A stretch of DNA of 64,000 nucleotides. Origin: Synechococcus sp. CB0101. GTDB lineage: Bacteria; Cyanobacteriota; Cyanobacteriia; PCC-6307; Cyanobiaceae. The notes beneath the pieces are model-generated. The model ran no database searches and was not told the DNA's origin. It saw only the letters and a list, made by a program, of their open reading frames with translations. The stretch spans positions 1,519,860-1,583,859 of the forward strand of contig NZ_CP039373.1 of assembly GCF_000179235.2 (NCBI RefSeq), read 5' to 3'. This document shows positions 46,009-55,506 of the stretch, in pieces (position 1 is the first letter of the stretch; each line of letters opens with the position of its first letter). The translations under genes were made by a program, and so were the position numbers.

Positions 46009-47001
46009 TCAGCCCTCGTCGTCGACGTCGCTCTGGCGCTGCCGCCGGCGCGATACCTGGCGCAGCCGCTGGTCGAGCAAAGGCTCCCGGCGGCTGCCCC
46101 GCTGCTTGAGCCCTGCCGTATCCGCAGTGCGAGTGCGTTCACGGGCGGCCTGGGCCAGGACCGCCTCAAGGCAACTCAGGTAGAGGGGATGGCGGTCCCA
46201 ATCGCTGCCTACAGCGCAACCAGGATCGCCCTGGTGCAGGCAGTTCTTGAAACGGCAGACCCCCTCGGCCAGGCGCTGGCGGATCTCGGGGAACAGAGGG
46301 CCCAGCTCCGCCGGCTCCTGGGGTAGGTCGGGGCGGTTGAAACCGGGCGTGTCAGCCAATAAGGCAGCCCCCGCCAGCGGAAACAGCTCCACATGGCGGG
46401 TGGTGTGGCGGCCGCGCTGCAGCCGGCCCGACACGGCACTCACCCGCAACGCCAGCTCCGGCACCAGGGCATTGATCAGGCTGCTCTTACCCACGCCTGA
46501 GGGGCCGCACAGCACCGCAATCCCGGGTGCACTAAGCCGCTCCCGCAGCTCGGAGATGCCCTCCCCCTGTTGCGCCGACACCAACAGCGGGTCGTACCCC
46601 CAACCGCCCAACCGCTCGCGCCAGGCCTGTTGTTGCTCGGCCGTCAGCAGATCGGCTTTGGTGAGCACCAGCTCCACCGCCACACCGGTGCGCTCGGCGG
46701 TGAGCAGAAACCGGGTGAGCTGCAGCGGATCGAGCTGGGGCTGCTCCAGGGCCACCGCCACCACCACCCGGCTGCAATTCGCCACCGCCGGACGCTCCAA
46801 CAAACTGCTGCGGGGCTCGAGCGCCGCCACGGCGCCGCGGCCTTCCGGCCAATCGATGCCGTCGATCTGCACGCGATCGCCCACACAGATCTGCTGCCCG
46901 GTTTTGCCCAGTCGGGTGCGGCGCACACAGAGCAGATGTTCGATGCCGCCGGGGCCGGGTTGATCGAGCTGCACGCGGCAGAAGTTGGCCTCGAGGGCCA
47001 T
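46009..47001 (-). CDS. rsgA: Ribosome small subunit-dependent GTPase A
   Basis: RsgA is a circularly permuted GTPase that checks late 30S maturation. After an OB domain come the permuted motifs LVLTKADLL (G4), GPSGVGKSS (G1) and DTPGF (G3), then the zinc knuckle CRFKNCLHQGDPGCAV. The C-terminal tail is Arg/Gln-rich. I use ATG 47001; a TTG at 47022 would overlap the upstream gene by 8 bases and add seven residues. Confidence 0.94.
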   Translation of the reverse strand: MALEANFCRVQLDQPGPGGIEHLLCVRRTRLGKTGQQICVGDRVQIDGIDWPEGRGAVAALEPRSSLLERPAVANCSRVVVAVALEQPQLDPLQLTRFLLTAERTGVAVELVLTKADLLTAEQQQAWRERLGGWGYDPLLVSAQQGEGISELRERLSAPGIAVLCGPSGVGKSSLINALVPELALRVSAVSGRLQRGRHTTRHVELFPLAGAALLADTPGFNRPDLPQEPAELGPLFPEIRQRLAEGVCRFKNCLHQGDPGCAVGSDWDRHPLYLSCLEAVLAQAARERTRTADTAGLKQRGSRREPLLDQRLRQVSRRRQRQSDVDDEG

Positions 47002-47014
47002 CACCCGCGCCGCT

Positions 47015-47251
47015 TCAGCCAAGGCGCTGGATCAACAGGCGCACCGCGCCAGGCTCGAGGGGTTCCATCTCCACATGCTGTCCCGCCTCCAGCAGCCCCG
47101 AGGCCACCATCTGCTCGGGCTCACCGGCATCGAGATCCACCTGGAGCCAGGCGCCGAGCTCAAGTTTCTCCAGCGCCAGCTTGCTGCGGATGAAGTTGAG
47201 CGGGCAGGGGGTGCCGCGCAGATCCAGGACAGCCGTGGGGTCGGGTTTCAC
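47015..47251 (-). CDS. TusA-family sulfurtransferase-like protein
   Basis: The 78-residue protein has the TusA fold with the reactive cysteine in DLRGTPCPLNFIRSKLAL. TusA proteins relay persulfide sulfur, for example to tRNA thiolation or molybdopterin. No other tus genes are nearby. It lies 7 bases after dnaJ and ahead of rsgA on one strand. Second-cysteine chemistry is absent, as usual for the family. Confidence 0.9.
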   Translation of the reverse strand: MKPDPTAVLDLRGTPCPLNFIRSKLALEKLELGAWLQVDLDAGEPEQMVASGLLEAGQHVEMEPLEPGAVRLLIQRLG

Positions 47252-47258
47252 GAACCGC

Positions 47259-48389
47259 TCAGCCGAACAGGCCGCCGAACAAGCCGCTCTTGTGCGGGTG
47301 CTTGTGGCCCTTGGCGGTGTGGTGGCCGGCCAGCTGCTCCAGCAACTCCTTCTCCTCGCGGTTGAGCTTGGTGGGCAACTGCACCTTGATCGCGATCAGG
47401 TGATTGCCGCGCGCCACCGGATTGCCCAGCTTGGGCACACCCTTGCCGGTGAGGGTGAGCACCGCACCCGGCTGGGTGCCGGCCGGAATCTCCAGCTGCT
47501 CGGGGCCATCCACCGTTTCGACCTCGATCGTGTCGCCGAGAATCGCCTGCAGGTAATTCACCACCACCTCGGAGTGGATGTTGATGCCGTCGCGCCGCAG
47601 CTGCGGGTGCGATTGCACCGTGAGGAACACATACAGATCCCCTGGCGGGCCACCCCGTTGGCCGGCATTACCTTCGTTGGCCACCCGCAGGCGGGTGCCG
47701 CTGTCCACACCGGCGGGAATATTGATGCGCAGCTTCTTGCGCACCTGCTGCACGCCCTGGCCGCCGCAGGCATTGCAGGGATCGGCAATCACCTGACCGC
47801 TGCCCTCACAGGTGGGGCATGGGGCCACCTGGGTGAAGCTGCCGAAGGGGGTGCGGGTGGCACGGCGCACCTGGCCGGCACCGCCGCAGGTGCCGCAACT
47901 GGTGGGCCCGCTGCCGCTCTTGGCACCCGAGCCATTGCAGCTGTTGCAGGTTTCCAGATGGCGGATCTGGATCTCCTTCTCCTGGCCAAACACCGCTTCG
48001 CTGAAGCTCACGGTGAGGTCGAAGCGCAGGTCATCGCCCTGTCGCGGACCGCGGCGGCGGGCACCACCGGCGCCGGGGCCGCCCATGCCACCACCGCCGA
48101 AGCCACTGAAGAAGGTTTCGAACAGGTCGGCGAAGCCGCCCATATCGCCCATGTCGGGCATGCCGGCGCCACCACCCAGACCGGCCTCGCCGAACTGGTC
48201 GTAGCGGGCGCGGGTCTGGGGATCGCTCAGCACCTCATAGGCGCGGCCGATCTCCTTGAACTTGTCCTCAGCGCCGGGTTCTTTGTTGATATCCGGGTGG
48301 TACTGACGCGCCAAACGCCGGTAAGCCCGCTTGAGGGTGTCGGCGTCGGAATCGCGGGCGACCCCGAGTAGGTCGTAGTAGTCGGCCAT
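47259..48389 (-). CDS. dnaJ: Chaperone protein DnaJ
   Basis: A type-I Hsp40: J domain with HPD at 31-33, a Gly-rich region ([20 protein letters not shown]), four CxxCxGxG zinc repeats ([32 protein letters not shown]) and the C-terminal substrate domains. It stimulates DnaK ATPase. 376 residues; ATG 48389. It is 3 bases after grpE, so grpE-dnaJ are coupled, while dnaK is not in the window. Confidence 0.97.
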   Translation of the reverse strand: MADYYDLLGVARDSDADTLKRAYRRLARQYHPDINKEPGAEDKFKEIGRAYEVLSDPQTRARYDQFGEAGLGGGAGMPDMGDMGGFADLFETFFSGFGGGGMGGPGAGGARRRGPRQGDDLRFDLTVSFSEAVFGQEKEIQIRHLETCNSCNGSGAKSGSGPTSCGTCGGAGQVRRATRTPFGSFTQVAPCPTCEGSGQVIADPCNACGGQGVQQVRKKLRINIPAGVDSGTRLRVANEGNAGQRGGPPGDLYVFLTVQSHPQLRRDGINIHSEVVVNYLQAILGDTIEVETVDGPEQLEIPAGTQPGAVLTLTGKGVPKLGNPVARGNHLIAIKVQLPTKLNREEKELLEQLAGHHTAKGHKHPHKSGLFGGLFG

Positions 48390-48392
48390 GGA

Positions 48393-49073
48393 TCAGGCCT
48401 CGTGCTCAGCGGGCGCACTCTCCGCCGGGGCTGCTGCCTCAGACCCGCTGGGACCAGGGCCCATCGACACCTTCACCAAGGCGTGACGCAGCACGCGGCC
48501 ATTGAGGTGGTAGCCGCGCTGCAGCTCGGCGATCACCACATCTTCCACGTGCTCATCGCTGGGTTCGCGCAGCACGGCTTCATGGAGGTTGGGATCGAAG
48601 GGCTCACCCTCCACCCGCATCGGCGAGACGCCCAGCTGCTTGAACACATCCACCAGCTGCTTGTAGAGGCCCTGGTAGCTGCGGTGAATGGTCTGCGCTT
48701 CTTCGGCTTGAGGCTCGAGCTGCTGACGGGCGCGCTCGAAGTTATCCACCACCGGCAAGATTTCGCTCAGGGTGCTGCAGGCAATCTGCACGCGCATGTC
48801 GTCCTGATCGCGGCTCTGGCGCTTGCGGAAGTTGTCGAAGTCGGCGGCGATGCGCATGTATTGGCTGCGCACCGTTTCGTGCTCGGCCTTGAGGGCCTCG
48901 AGCTCGGCCTCCAGCTCCCGCACCCGCTGCTCGGGATCGGCGCTTGGGGCAGGTGCGTCAGATGCTGCCTCCGCCGCTGGTGCCTGCTCAGCCGCCACTT
49001 CAGCGGGGGCATCACCAGGGGCGTTGAGGGTTTCGGCGGATTCCTGGGGGAAAGGGGTCGCTTCGCCGCTCAT
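48393..49073 (-). CDS. grpE: Nucleotide exchange factor GrpE
   Basis: GrpE releases ADP from DnaK. From ATG 49073 ([15 protein letters not shown]) there is an acidic, Ala-rich disordered lead of about 55 residues, a long coiled coil ([20 protein letters not shown]), [15 protein letters not shown], and the beta domain FDPNLHEAV ... [17 protein letters not shown]. 226 residues. An upstream ATG-type start at 49130 is not favoured. It is divergent from pilB; no CIRCE element is seen in the gap. Confidence 0.95.
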   Translation of the reverse strand: MSGEATPFPQESAETLNAPGDAPAEVAAEQAPAAEAASDAPAPSADPEQRVRELEAELEALKAEHETVRSQYMRIAADFDNFRKRQSRDQDDMRVQIACSTLSEILPVVDNFERARQQLEPQAEEAQTIHRSYQGLYKQLVDVFKQLGVSPMRVEGEPFDPNLHEAVLREPSDEHVEDVVIAELQRGYHLNGRVLRHALVKVSMGPGPSGSEAAAPAESAPAEHEA

Positions 49074-49168
49074 GCTGACCGAACCGGAGATCTGATCTAG
49101 ACATGTTGGTGTGGAGGGGCTCCCCCCCACAAGCGGCGGAAGCCCGCACCTCCCGTGCCCGCCCGCTG

Positions 49169-51010
49169 ATGACCCTCACGCCCACTAGGCCGGTGCCGGC
49201 CGCCAGCAGCGCCGCCCAACAACGCCTGGAGGTGGAACTGCTCTTGGGCGAGGCGGTGCTGACACGCCAAGACCTGGATGCCGCTGGCGACGCGCGCTGG
49301 GAGTGGGCCCAGGCCTTCTCCAAACAACGCTGCCAAGAGCTGGGCTGCTTGCCAGTGGCGCACCGGAACGGACAGGTTGTGATCGCCATCCCCAGCCACT
49401 GGGGGCCGGAACAACGCCAGAGCGTGGAGCAACGGGCCGCGGCCGCCGCCATCCCGATCAGCCTGCGCCTGGCTCTACCGGATGAGCTCACGAGCGCCCT
49501 GGATGCGGCCACAAGGGAACCCGCGCCGGCACCGAAGCCAGCCACACCAAGCGCCCCCGCTGTTCAAGCCACTTCAGCGGCGCGACCGGCCTCGGGAGCA
49601 TCACTCGTCGACGATCTGGCCCTTGAAGGAACCCTGGAGGAAGCCCCCAGCGACCCCTTCGACGATCTGGATGTGGAGGCCAGCCTGTCGGCCTCCAACG
49701 CTTCGCCGGTGGTGAGCCTGGTGGACCGGATCCTGGTGCAGGCCCTCAAGCGCAGCGCCAGCGACATCCACCTGGAACCCCAGGACGACGGCCTGCTGAT
49801 CCGCCTGCGTCAGGACGGGGTGCTCGAGCAGCTCGACAAGCTGCCGAAGAACCTCACCCCCGCGGTGACCTCTCGCCTAAAAATCATGGCGGACCTGGAC
49901 ATCGCCGAGCGGCGCCTACCCCAGGACGGCCGCATCCGCCGCCGCTACCAGGGCAAGTTGTTCGACCTGCGTGTCAGCACCTTGCCCACCCGCTACGGCG
50001 AGAAGGTGTGCATGCGCCTGCTCGACAGCGGCGCCACCCACCTGGGCCTCGACAAGCTGATCACCGATCCGGTGGCCCTGGCCAGCGTGCGCGAGATGGG
50101 CGGCAAACCCTTCGGGATGCTGCTGGTGACGGGACCCACCGGCTCGGGCAAGAGCACCACCCTCTATTCGCTGCTGGCGGAGCGCAACGACCCTGGCGTG
50201 AACATCTCCACGGTCGAAGACCCGATCGAATACACGCTCAAGGGCATCTCCCAGACCCAGGTGAACCGGGAGAAGGGCTACGACTTCGCCCTGGCCCTGC
50301 GGGCCTTCATGCGCCAAGACCCGGACGTGCTGCTGGTGGGTGAGACCCGCGACCAGGAGACCGCCAAAACCGCCATCGAGGCCGCCCTCACCGGCCACCT
50401 GGTGCTCACCACCCTGCACTGCAACGACGCCCCCAGCGCCATTGCCCGCCTGGCGGAGATGGGGGTGGAGCCGTTCATGGTGAGCGCCTCGCTGATGGGG
50501 ATCGTGTCGCAGCGCCTGGTACGGCGGGTCTGCCCCGACTGCCGCCAGCCATATCACCCAAGCGAGCAGGAGCTGGGCCGCTTCGGGCTGTTCGCCAGCA
50601 ATGAACAAGCGATCACCTTCTTCAAGGCCCGCCGCCACCAGGGCGATGGCGAGGCGGTCTGCCCCACCTGCCAGGGCCTGGGCTATCGCGGCCGGGTGGG
50701 GGTGTACGAGGTGCTGCGCATCAACGAAACCCTGGCCACCGCCATCGCGCAGCAGGCGAGCACCGATCGGCTGCGCAAGCTGGCGATCGAGGCGGGCATG
50801 AAAACCCTGCTCGGCTACGGCCTCGATCTGGTGCGCCAGGGCCACACCACCCTCGAGGAGATCGAGCGCATGATCCTCACCGACTCCAGCCTGGAATCGG
50901 AGCGGCGGGCCAAGGCGCTGCACACGATCACCTGCGGTGGCTGCGGCGCCGGCATGCGCGATGAGTGGCTGGAGTGCCCCTATTGCCTCACGCCGCGAGG
51001 GCTGAGCTGA
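49169..51010 (+). CDS. pilB: Type IV pilus extension ATPase PilB (GspE family)
   Basis: PilB drives pilin polymerisation at the inner-membrane platform. The core has [10 protein letters not shown], Walker [10 protein letters not shown] near 322-330, an Asp box, [12 protein letters not shown] (Walker B), the His box [12 protein letters not shown], and the tetra-cysteine zinc pair CPDC ... CPTC. An N-terminal MshEN-like region (about 15-110) and a Pro/Ala linker precede it. The last 30 residues add a second CxxC pair ([18 protein letters not shown]). I chose ATG 49169 (613 residues); ATG 49103 is possible. Confidence 0.93.
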   Translation: MTLTPTRPVPAASSAAQQRLEVELLLGEAVLTRQDLDAAGDARWEWAQAFSKQRCQELGCLPVAHRNGQVVIAIPSHWGPEQRQSVEQRAAAAAIPISLRLALPDELTSALDAATREPAPAPKPATPSAPAVQATSAARPASGASLVDDLALEGTLEEAPSDPFDDLDVEASLSASNASPVVSLVDRILVQALKRSASDIHLEPQDDGLLIRLRQDGVLEQLDKLPKNLTPAVTSRLKIMADLDIAERRLPQDGRIRRRYQGKLFDLRVSTLPTRYGEKVCMRLLDSGATHLGLDKLITDPVALASVREMGGKPFGMLLVTGPTGSGKSTTLYSLLAERNDPGVNISTVEDPIEYTLKGISQTQVNREKGYDFALALRAFMRQDPDVLLVGETRDQETAKTAIEAALTGHLVLTTLHCNDAPSAIARLAEMGVEPFMVSASLMGIVSQRLVRRVCPDCRQPYHPSEQELGRFGLFASNEQAITFFKARRHQGDGEAVCPTCQGLGYRGRVGVYEVLRINETLATAIAQQASTDRLRKLAIEAGMKTLLGYGLDLVRQGHTTLEEIERMILTDSSLESERRAKALHTITCGGCGAGMRDEWLECPYCLTPRGLS

Positions 51011-51093
51011 AGCAAGGGCCCACTCCGCAGCCGCGCCGTTGCCGCCGCGATCCGCCGCGCCCACACTGACGGCAGGCAGGGCGAAGCAGCGGC

Positions 51094-52176
51094 ATGGAGC
51101 TCCAGATCGAGCAGCTGATGGAGGAGCTGGTGGAGAGCGGCGGCAGCGATCTGCACCTGGCAGCGGGCCAGCCTCCCTACGGCCGCTTCAGCGGCGCGCT
51201 GCGGCCGATGCGCGAGGAGAAGCTCAGCGAAGACCAGTGCAACCGGCTGATCTTCTCGATGATCAACAACGCCCAGCGCAAACAGCTGGAGCAAACCTGG
51301 GAGCTCGACTGCGCCTACGGCCTCAAGGGCGTGTCGCGCTTCCGCGTGAATGTGTACCGGCAGCGGGGCAGCTATGCCGCCTGCCTGCGGGCCCTGGGCA
51401 GTTCAATCCCCAGCCTCTCCAGCCTGGATCTGCCGCCGGTGGTGGAGGAAACCAGCCGCCGGCCGCGGGGGCTGATCCTGGTGACTGGCCCCACTGGCTC
51501 CGGCAAAACCACCACCCTGGCGGCCCTGCTGGATCACATCAACCGCAGCCGCGCCGAGCACATCCTCACGATCGAGGACCCGATCGAATTCACTTACCGC
51601 AACGAGCAGAGCGTGATCCACCAGCGCCAGCTGGGGGAAGACACCCGCAGCTTTGCGGCGGCCCTGCGGGCGGCCCTACGCGAAGACCCCGACGTGATCC
51701 TGGTGGGGGAGATGCGCGACCTGGAAACGATTCAGCTGGCGATCACCGCGGCGGAAACCGGTCACCTTGTGTTCGGCACCCTCCACACCAGCTCCGCCGC
51801 TCAGACGGTGGATCGGATGGTGGATGTGTTCCCCGCCGAGCAGCAGACCCAGATCCGCGTGCAGCTGAGCGGTTCGCTGGTGGGGGTGTTCTCCCAGACC
51901 CTCTGCAAGCGGCTCAACCCGCAGCCTGGGCAGTTAGGGCGGGTGATGGCGCAGGAGATCCTGATCAACACGCCGGCCATCGCCAACCTGATCCGCGAGG
52001 GCAAGACGGCGCAGCTCTATTCCCAGATCCAGACCGGCGGCCAGCAAGGCATGCAGACCCTGGAGCGGGCCCTGGCCAACCTGGTGGTGAAGGGCGCCGT
52101 GAGCCGGGACGAGGCGATGGCGAAAGCCAGCAAACCCGAGGAACTGGGCCGCCTGCTCGACGGCCAGAGCGGCTGA
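51094..52176 (+). CDS. pilT: Type IV pilus retraction ATPase PilT
   Basis: PilT powers pilus retraction, twitching and DNA uptake. Seen: SGGSDLHLAAGQPPYGR at 15-31, Walker A GPTGSGKT at 132-139, IEDPIEF (Asp box), VILVGEMRDLETI (Walker B), GTLHTSSA (His box). Length 360 is typical. It lies 83 bases after pilB and 14 bases before pilC. Confidence 0.96.
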   Translation: MELQIEQLMEELVESGGSDLHLAAGQPPYGRFSGALRPMREEKLSEDQCNRLIFSMINNAQRKQLEQTWELDCAYGLKGVSRFRVNVYRQRGSYAACLRALGSSIPSLSSLDLPPVVEETSRRPRGLILVTGPTGSGKTTTLAALLDHINRSRAEHILTIEDPIEFTYRNEQSVIHQRQLGEDTRSFAAALRAALREDPDVILVGEMRDLETIQLAITAAETGHLVFGTLHTSSAAQTVDRMVDVFPAEQQTQIRVQLSGSLVGVFSQTLCKRLNPQPGQLGRVMAQEILINTPAIANLIREGKTAQLYSQIQTGGQQGMQTLERALANLVVKGAVSRDEAMAKASKPEELGRLLDGQSG

Positions 52177-52190
52177 GCTGAGCCGCCGCC

Positions 52191-53483
52191 ATGCCCAACT
52201 TCAGCGCCACCTACACCACCCGCGCCGGCCAGACCCGTCAGCTGCGCCTGCAGGCCGCCGATGCCGCCAGCGCCCGGCGCGACCTGCGCCGGCGCGGGAT
52301 CGTACCCAGCGCCCTGGAGCTGGTGGACAGCGGTAGCGCACGCGGACGCAGCGGTCATGCCAAAACCGCCAACCGCGATCCCGCCAGCTCTGGCACCCCG
52401 GCCACCACTGTGTTCGGCCTCGATCTCTCCGGCCTGCTCGAGGCCCGGCCTGGCATCCGCGAGAAGGCGCTGTTCGCCAACAAGCTGGCGGCGCTGGTGG
52501 ATGCCGGGGTGCCGATCGTGCGCAGCCTCGATCTGATGGCGCGGCAGCAGCGCATGCCCTTGTTCAAGCGGGCCCTCACGGCGGTGAGCACCGATGTGAA
52601 TCAGGGGGGCAGCCTGGGGGCGGCGCTACGGCGCTGGCCGAAGGTGTTCGACAAGCTGACCATCGCCATGGTGGAAGCCGGCGAGGCGGGCGGCGTGCTC
52701 GATGAGAGCCTGCGGCGCCTGGCGAAATTGCTGGAGGGCAACGCCAAGCTCCAGAACCAGATCAAGGGGGCGATGGGCTACCCAGTGGCGGTGCTGGTGA
52801 TCGCCGTGTTGGTGTTCCTGGGGATGACGATCTTCCTGATCCCCACCTTCGCGGGAATCTTTGAGGATCTCGGCGCTGAACTGCCCCTGTTCACCCAGCT
52901 GATGGTGGACCTGAGCAAGCTGCTGCGCTCCTCGTTCTCGCTGCTGCTGGTGATGGCCCTGGTGGTGGGCGCCTGGCTGTTCAGCCGCTACTACGCCACC
53001 GCCGATGGCCGCCGCCGCGTCGATGGCCTGCTGCTACAACTGCCCCTGTTCGGCGACCTGATCCAGAAAACGGCCACCGCCAAGTTCTGCCGCACTTTCA
53101 GCTCGCTCACCCGGGCCGGGGTGCCGATCCTGCTTTCGCTCGAGATCGTGCAGGAAACGGCCGGCAACGCGGTGATCGCCGACGCGATTGTGGGATCCCG
53201 CCAAGACGTGCAGGAGGGCATCCCCCTAAGCGTGGCCCTCGGCCGCAAACAGGTGTTCCCCGAGCTGGCCCTGAGCATGCTCGCCATCGGCGAGGAAACC
53301 GGCCAGATGGACACGATGCTTTCCAAGGTGGCCGACTTCTACGAAGACGAGGTGGAGGCCGCCGTGAAGGCGCTCACCTCGATGCTCGAGCCAGCGATGA
53401 TCGTGATCGTGGGCGTGATCGTGGGCTCGATCCTGCTGGCGATGTATCTGCCCATGTTCTCGATCTTCGATCAGATCAAGTGA
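52191..53483 (+). CDS. pilC: Type IV pilus inner-membrane platform protein PilC (GspF family)
   Basis: PilC is the membrane platform on which PilB and PilT act. The N-terminal part (MPNFSATYTTRAGQTRQLRL) is followed by two T2SSF domains, each with LANKLAALVDAGVPIVRSLD-like and FCRTFSSLTRAGVPILLSLE repeats, and three membrane segments (VAVLVIAVLVFLGMTIFLIP, LLLVMALVVGAWLF, VIVGVIVGSILLAMYLPMF). 430 residues. It completes a pilB-pilT-pilC operon. Its stop overlaps the end of the PIN-toxin gene by 8 bases. Confidence 0.96.
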   Translation: MPNFSATYTTRAGQTRQLRLQAADAASARRDLRRRGIVPSALELVDSGSARGRSGHAKTANRDPASSGTPATTVFGLDLSGLLEARPGIREKALFANKLAALVDAGVPIVRSLDLMARQQRMPLFKRALTAVSTDVNQGGSLGAALRRWPKVFDKLTIAMVEAGEAGGVLDESLRRLAKLLEGNAKLQNQIKGAMGYPVAVLVIAVLVFLGMTIFLIPTFAGIFEDLGAELPLFTQLMVDLSKLLRSSFSLLLVMALVVGAWLFSRYYATADGRRRVDGLLLQLPLFGDLIQKTATAKFCRTFSSLTRAGVPILLSLEIVQETAGNAVIADAIVGSRQDVQEGIPLSVALGRKQVFPELALSMLAIGEETGQMDTMLSKVADFYEDEVEAAVKALTSMLEPAMIVIVGVIVGSILLAMYLPMFSIFDQIK

Positions 53484-53892
53484 GGGGCACGCCCATCGCA
53501 ACGGCGGCCTGATTGAGCTGGCGATCAAAGCTGGCGAGCGCAGCACCGAGGCGATGGGCCAGATCCAGATAGGTGGCGTCGTAGCTGGAGAGGCCATGGG
53601 CGCGTGCCAGTGCGATCAGCCTGGGTTGCTGCTCAGGCCCGGCATCGCTATCCGTGCAGATCGGCAGGCTGCTGAGGCGGACCAGGAACAGATCGCTGGC
53701 GTCTTGAGCGATCACACCTCGCCGTTCAGCAACCAATAAGGCGTTAGCCACTTCGAGGTGCCAGAGCCCCGGCACCCACCAGGCCTGCTGGCCACAGCAA
53801 GCCAAAAGCTCACTCGCTCGCTGGGCATCGGAGGCCTGCTGACGCTCAAACACCCAGGCGAGGGCCATGGAGGCATCGATCACCAGGGTCAA
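53476..53892 (-). CDS. vapC: PIN-domain toxin (VapC-like)
   Basis: The 138-residue protein has the PIN ribonuclease acidic site: D6 in MTLVIDAS, E47 in HLEVAN, D105 in SSYDATYLDLA and D123 in SFDRQL. VapC-type toxins cut tRNA or rRNA. The start is TTG at 53892 in a TTGA overlap with the antitoxin stop; GTG at 53883 is an alternative. All acidic residues are intact, so it should be active when freed from its antitoxin. Confidence 0.88.
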   Translation of the reverse strand: MTLVIDASMALAWVFERQQASDAQRASELLACCGQQAWWVPGLWHLEVANALLVAERRGVIAQDASDLFLVRLSSLPICTDSDAGPEQQPRLIALARAHGLSSYDATYLDLAHRLGAALASFDRQLNQAAVAMGVPLT

Positions 53893-54152
53893 CGGCGCCC
53901 CTCCGCCACGAAGCTGGTCACATCTGCATCCGAAACACCACGGATCCTCGGAAAAGCCTGCAGAGCCTCAATGGCCGCGGCCACACCCTCACTCGATGGG
54001 CTGCGATGGGGCACCAGATCAGCAACAGGCCTGCCCCGCACCGTGATGGTGAAGTGCTCGCCCTGCTCAACAGCCCTCAGTAACCGTGAGAGCTGGGCCT
54101 TGGCCTCAAAAGCGCCGATCGAGCTCTCCACACCTCTATCAACCTGGTTCAC
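53889..54152 (-). CDS. Phd/YefM-type antitoxin
   Basis: The 87-residue partner of the PIN toxin begins MNQVDRGVESSIGAFEAKAQ and continues with LSRLLRAVEQGEHFTITVRG, the Phd/YefM DNA-binding fold, then a C-terminal toxin-binding tail (AFPRIRGVSDADVTSFVAEG). Start is GTG at 54152, directly next to the AAACTAGTTT palindrome. Phd-type antitoxins usually repress their own operon. Confidence 0.88.
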   Translation of the reverse strand: MNQVDRGVESSIGAFEAKAQLSRLLRAVEQGEHFTITVRGRPVADLVPHRSPSSEGVAAAIEALQAFPRIRGVSDADVTSFVAEGRR

Positions 54153-54162
54153 AAACTAGTTT
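54153..54162. promoter_or_regulatory. Palindrome at the toxin-antitoxin start, candidate autoregulatory operator
   Basis: AAACTAGTTT is a perfect 10-bp palindrome abutting the antitoxin GTG and overlapping the stop codon (TAG at 54158-54156) of the flavoprotein gene upstream. It is a short AT-rich island in GC-rich sequence. A GCGATCGC (HIP1) octamer follows at 54166-54173. Confidence 0.45.
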
Positions 54163-55481
54163 AAAGCGATCGCCTGCCCAGCAAGCCAGCCAGAACTCCA
54201 GCAGTGCTGGAAGTTGAAGCCGCCGGTGATGCCATCCACATCCAGCAGCTCGCCGGCCAGATAAAGCCCGGGGGTGAGGCGGCTTTCCATGGTGGCCAGG
54301 TTCACCTCCCCCAGGGGCACACCACCGGCGGTGACGAACTCTTCGCCAAACGGGCCGCGGCCCGCCACGGGATAACTGCTGCGCCGCAGGTTCTCGATCA
54401 GCCCCTGCTGCTGGCGCTTGCCCAGATCCGCCCAGCGCCGCTCCGGCTCCACCCCCTGCTGATCGAGCAGGTGCTGCCACAGGCGACGGCTGAGGGCCGG
54501 CCAGGGGCGGGCATTGCTGAGCTGGCGCCGGGCTTGATCGCGGCGGCAGTCGGCGAACAGCTGCTCCAGCTGGGGCTGGCTGCGGCCGCCACTCCAATCG
54601 ACTCGCAGCGTGCCCCGGTAACCGCAGTGGTGCAGCGCGCGGGCCGCAAAGGCCGTGAGCCGCAGGGTGGCGGGACCGCTCAGGCCCCAGTGGGTGATCA
54701 GCAGCGGGCCCGACTGGCGAAAGCGATGGGCCATACCCGGCGGCGGCGGGCCAGAACCGTGATCGAGATCGAGCTCCAGCTCGAGATCCACCGGATCCAT
54801 CACCACCCCCGCCAGGGCAACAAGCGGATTGGGCTTGAAGGCCAGGGTGAACAGCGAGGGCACGGGCGGCACCAGGCCGTGACCCAGGCTCTGTGCCAAG
54901 CGCCGGCCGCTGGGATGGCTACCGGTGGCGAGGAGCAGGCGATCGGCGGTGAGGGAAACAGCTGGGGCCTTGACCCGCGCTCCGCTGGCTGCAGCTCCAG
55001 GGTCGGAACCCCGTCTCACCTCCAGCTCAAAACCCCCATCGGTGCGCACCCGTGCGGCCTGCAGCGCACAGTGGGTCCGCAGCTCCACCCCGGCCGCGGC
55101 CGCCGCCCGGCGCAGGCACTGGATCACGGCGGTGGAGCGGTTAGCGCGGGGAAACATCCGCCCATCGGACTCCTCCACCAGCTCGAGGCCGTGCTCGTCG
55201 AACCAGGCCACCGCATCGCCGGCGGCAAAGCGGCTGAAGGGGCCGCGCAGCGCCTTGCCACCGCGGGGATAGGAGCCCACCAGCTCCCTGGGATCCCAGC
55301 AGGCATGGGTCACATTGCAGCGGCCGCCGCCGCTGATCAGCACCTTGCCCAAGGGCTCAGGGGTGCTCTCAAGCACCAGCACCCGCTGCAGCCCTGCCTC
55401 CGCGGCGGCGATGGCCGCCATAAACCCGGCTGGCCCGCCGCCGGCCACCACCAGCGACCAGTGCTCAGAGGAGGTGGGCAT
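54156..55481 (-). CDS. NAD(P)/FAD-dependent oxidoreductase, BaiN/HI0933 family
   Basis: The 441-residue flavoprotein starts MPTSSEHWSLVVAGGGPAGF with the FAD-binding GxGxxG at 13-18 (GGGPAG), then EPLGKVLISGGGRCNVTHAC, LLLATGSHPSGRRLAQSLGH and the C-terminal GGVPLGEVNLATMESRLTPG and ELLDVDGITGGFNFQ. This order is typical of the BaiN group, annotated as aminoacetone oxidase-like; the true substrate is unknown. It is divergent from dusA, 25 bases apart. Confidence 0.9.
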   Translation of the reverse strand: MPTSSEHWSLVVAGGGPAGFMAAIAAAEAGLQRVLVLESTPEPLGKVLISGGGRCNVTHACWDPRELVGSYPRGGKALRGPFSRFAAGDAVAWFDEHGLELVEESDGRMFPRANRSTAVIQCLRRAAAAAGVELRTHCALQAARVRTDGGFELEVRRGSDPGAAASGARVKAPAVSLTADRLLLATGSHPSGRRLAQSLGHGLVPPVPSLFTLAFKPNPLVALAGVVMDPVDLELELDLDHGSGPPPPGMAHRFRQSGPLLITHWGLSGPATLRLTAFAARALHHCGYRGTLRVDWSGGRSQPQLEQLFADCRRDQARRQLSNARPWPALSRRLWQHLLDQQGVEPERRWADLGKRQQQGLIENLRRSSYPVAGRGPFGEEFVTAGGVPLGEVNLATMESRLTPGLYLAGELLDVDGITGGFNFQHCWSSGWLAGQAIALN

Positions 55482-55506
55482 CGGCGTGAAAGGCGAGCAT
55501 GGGGAG

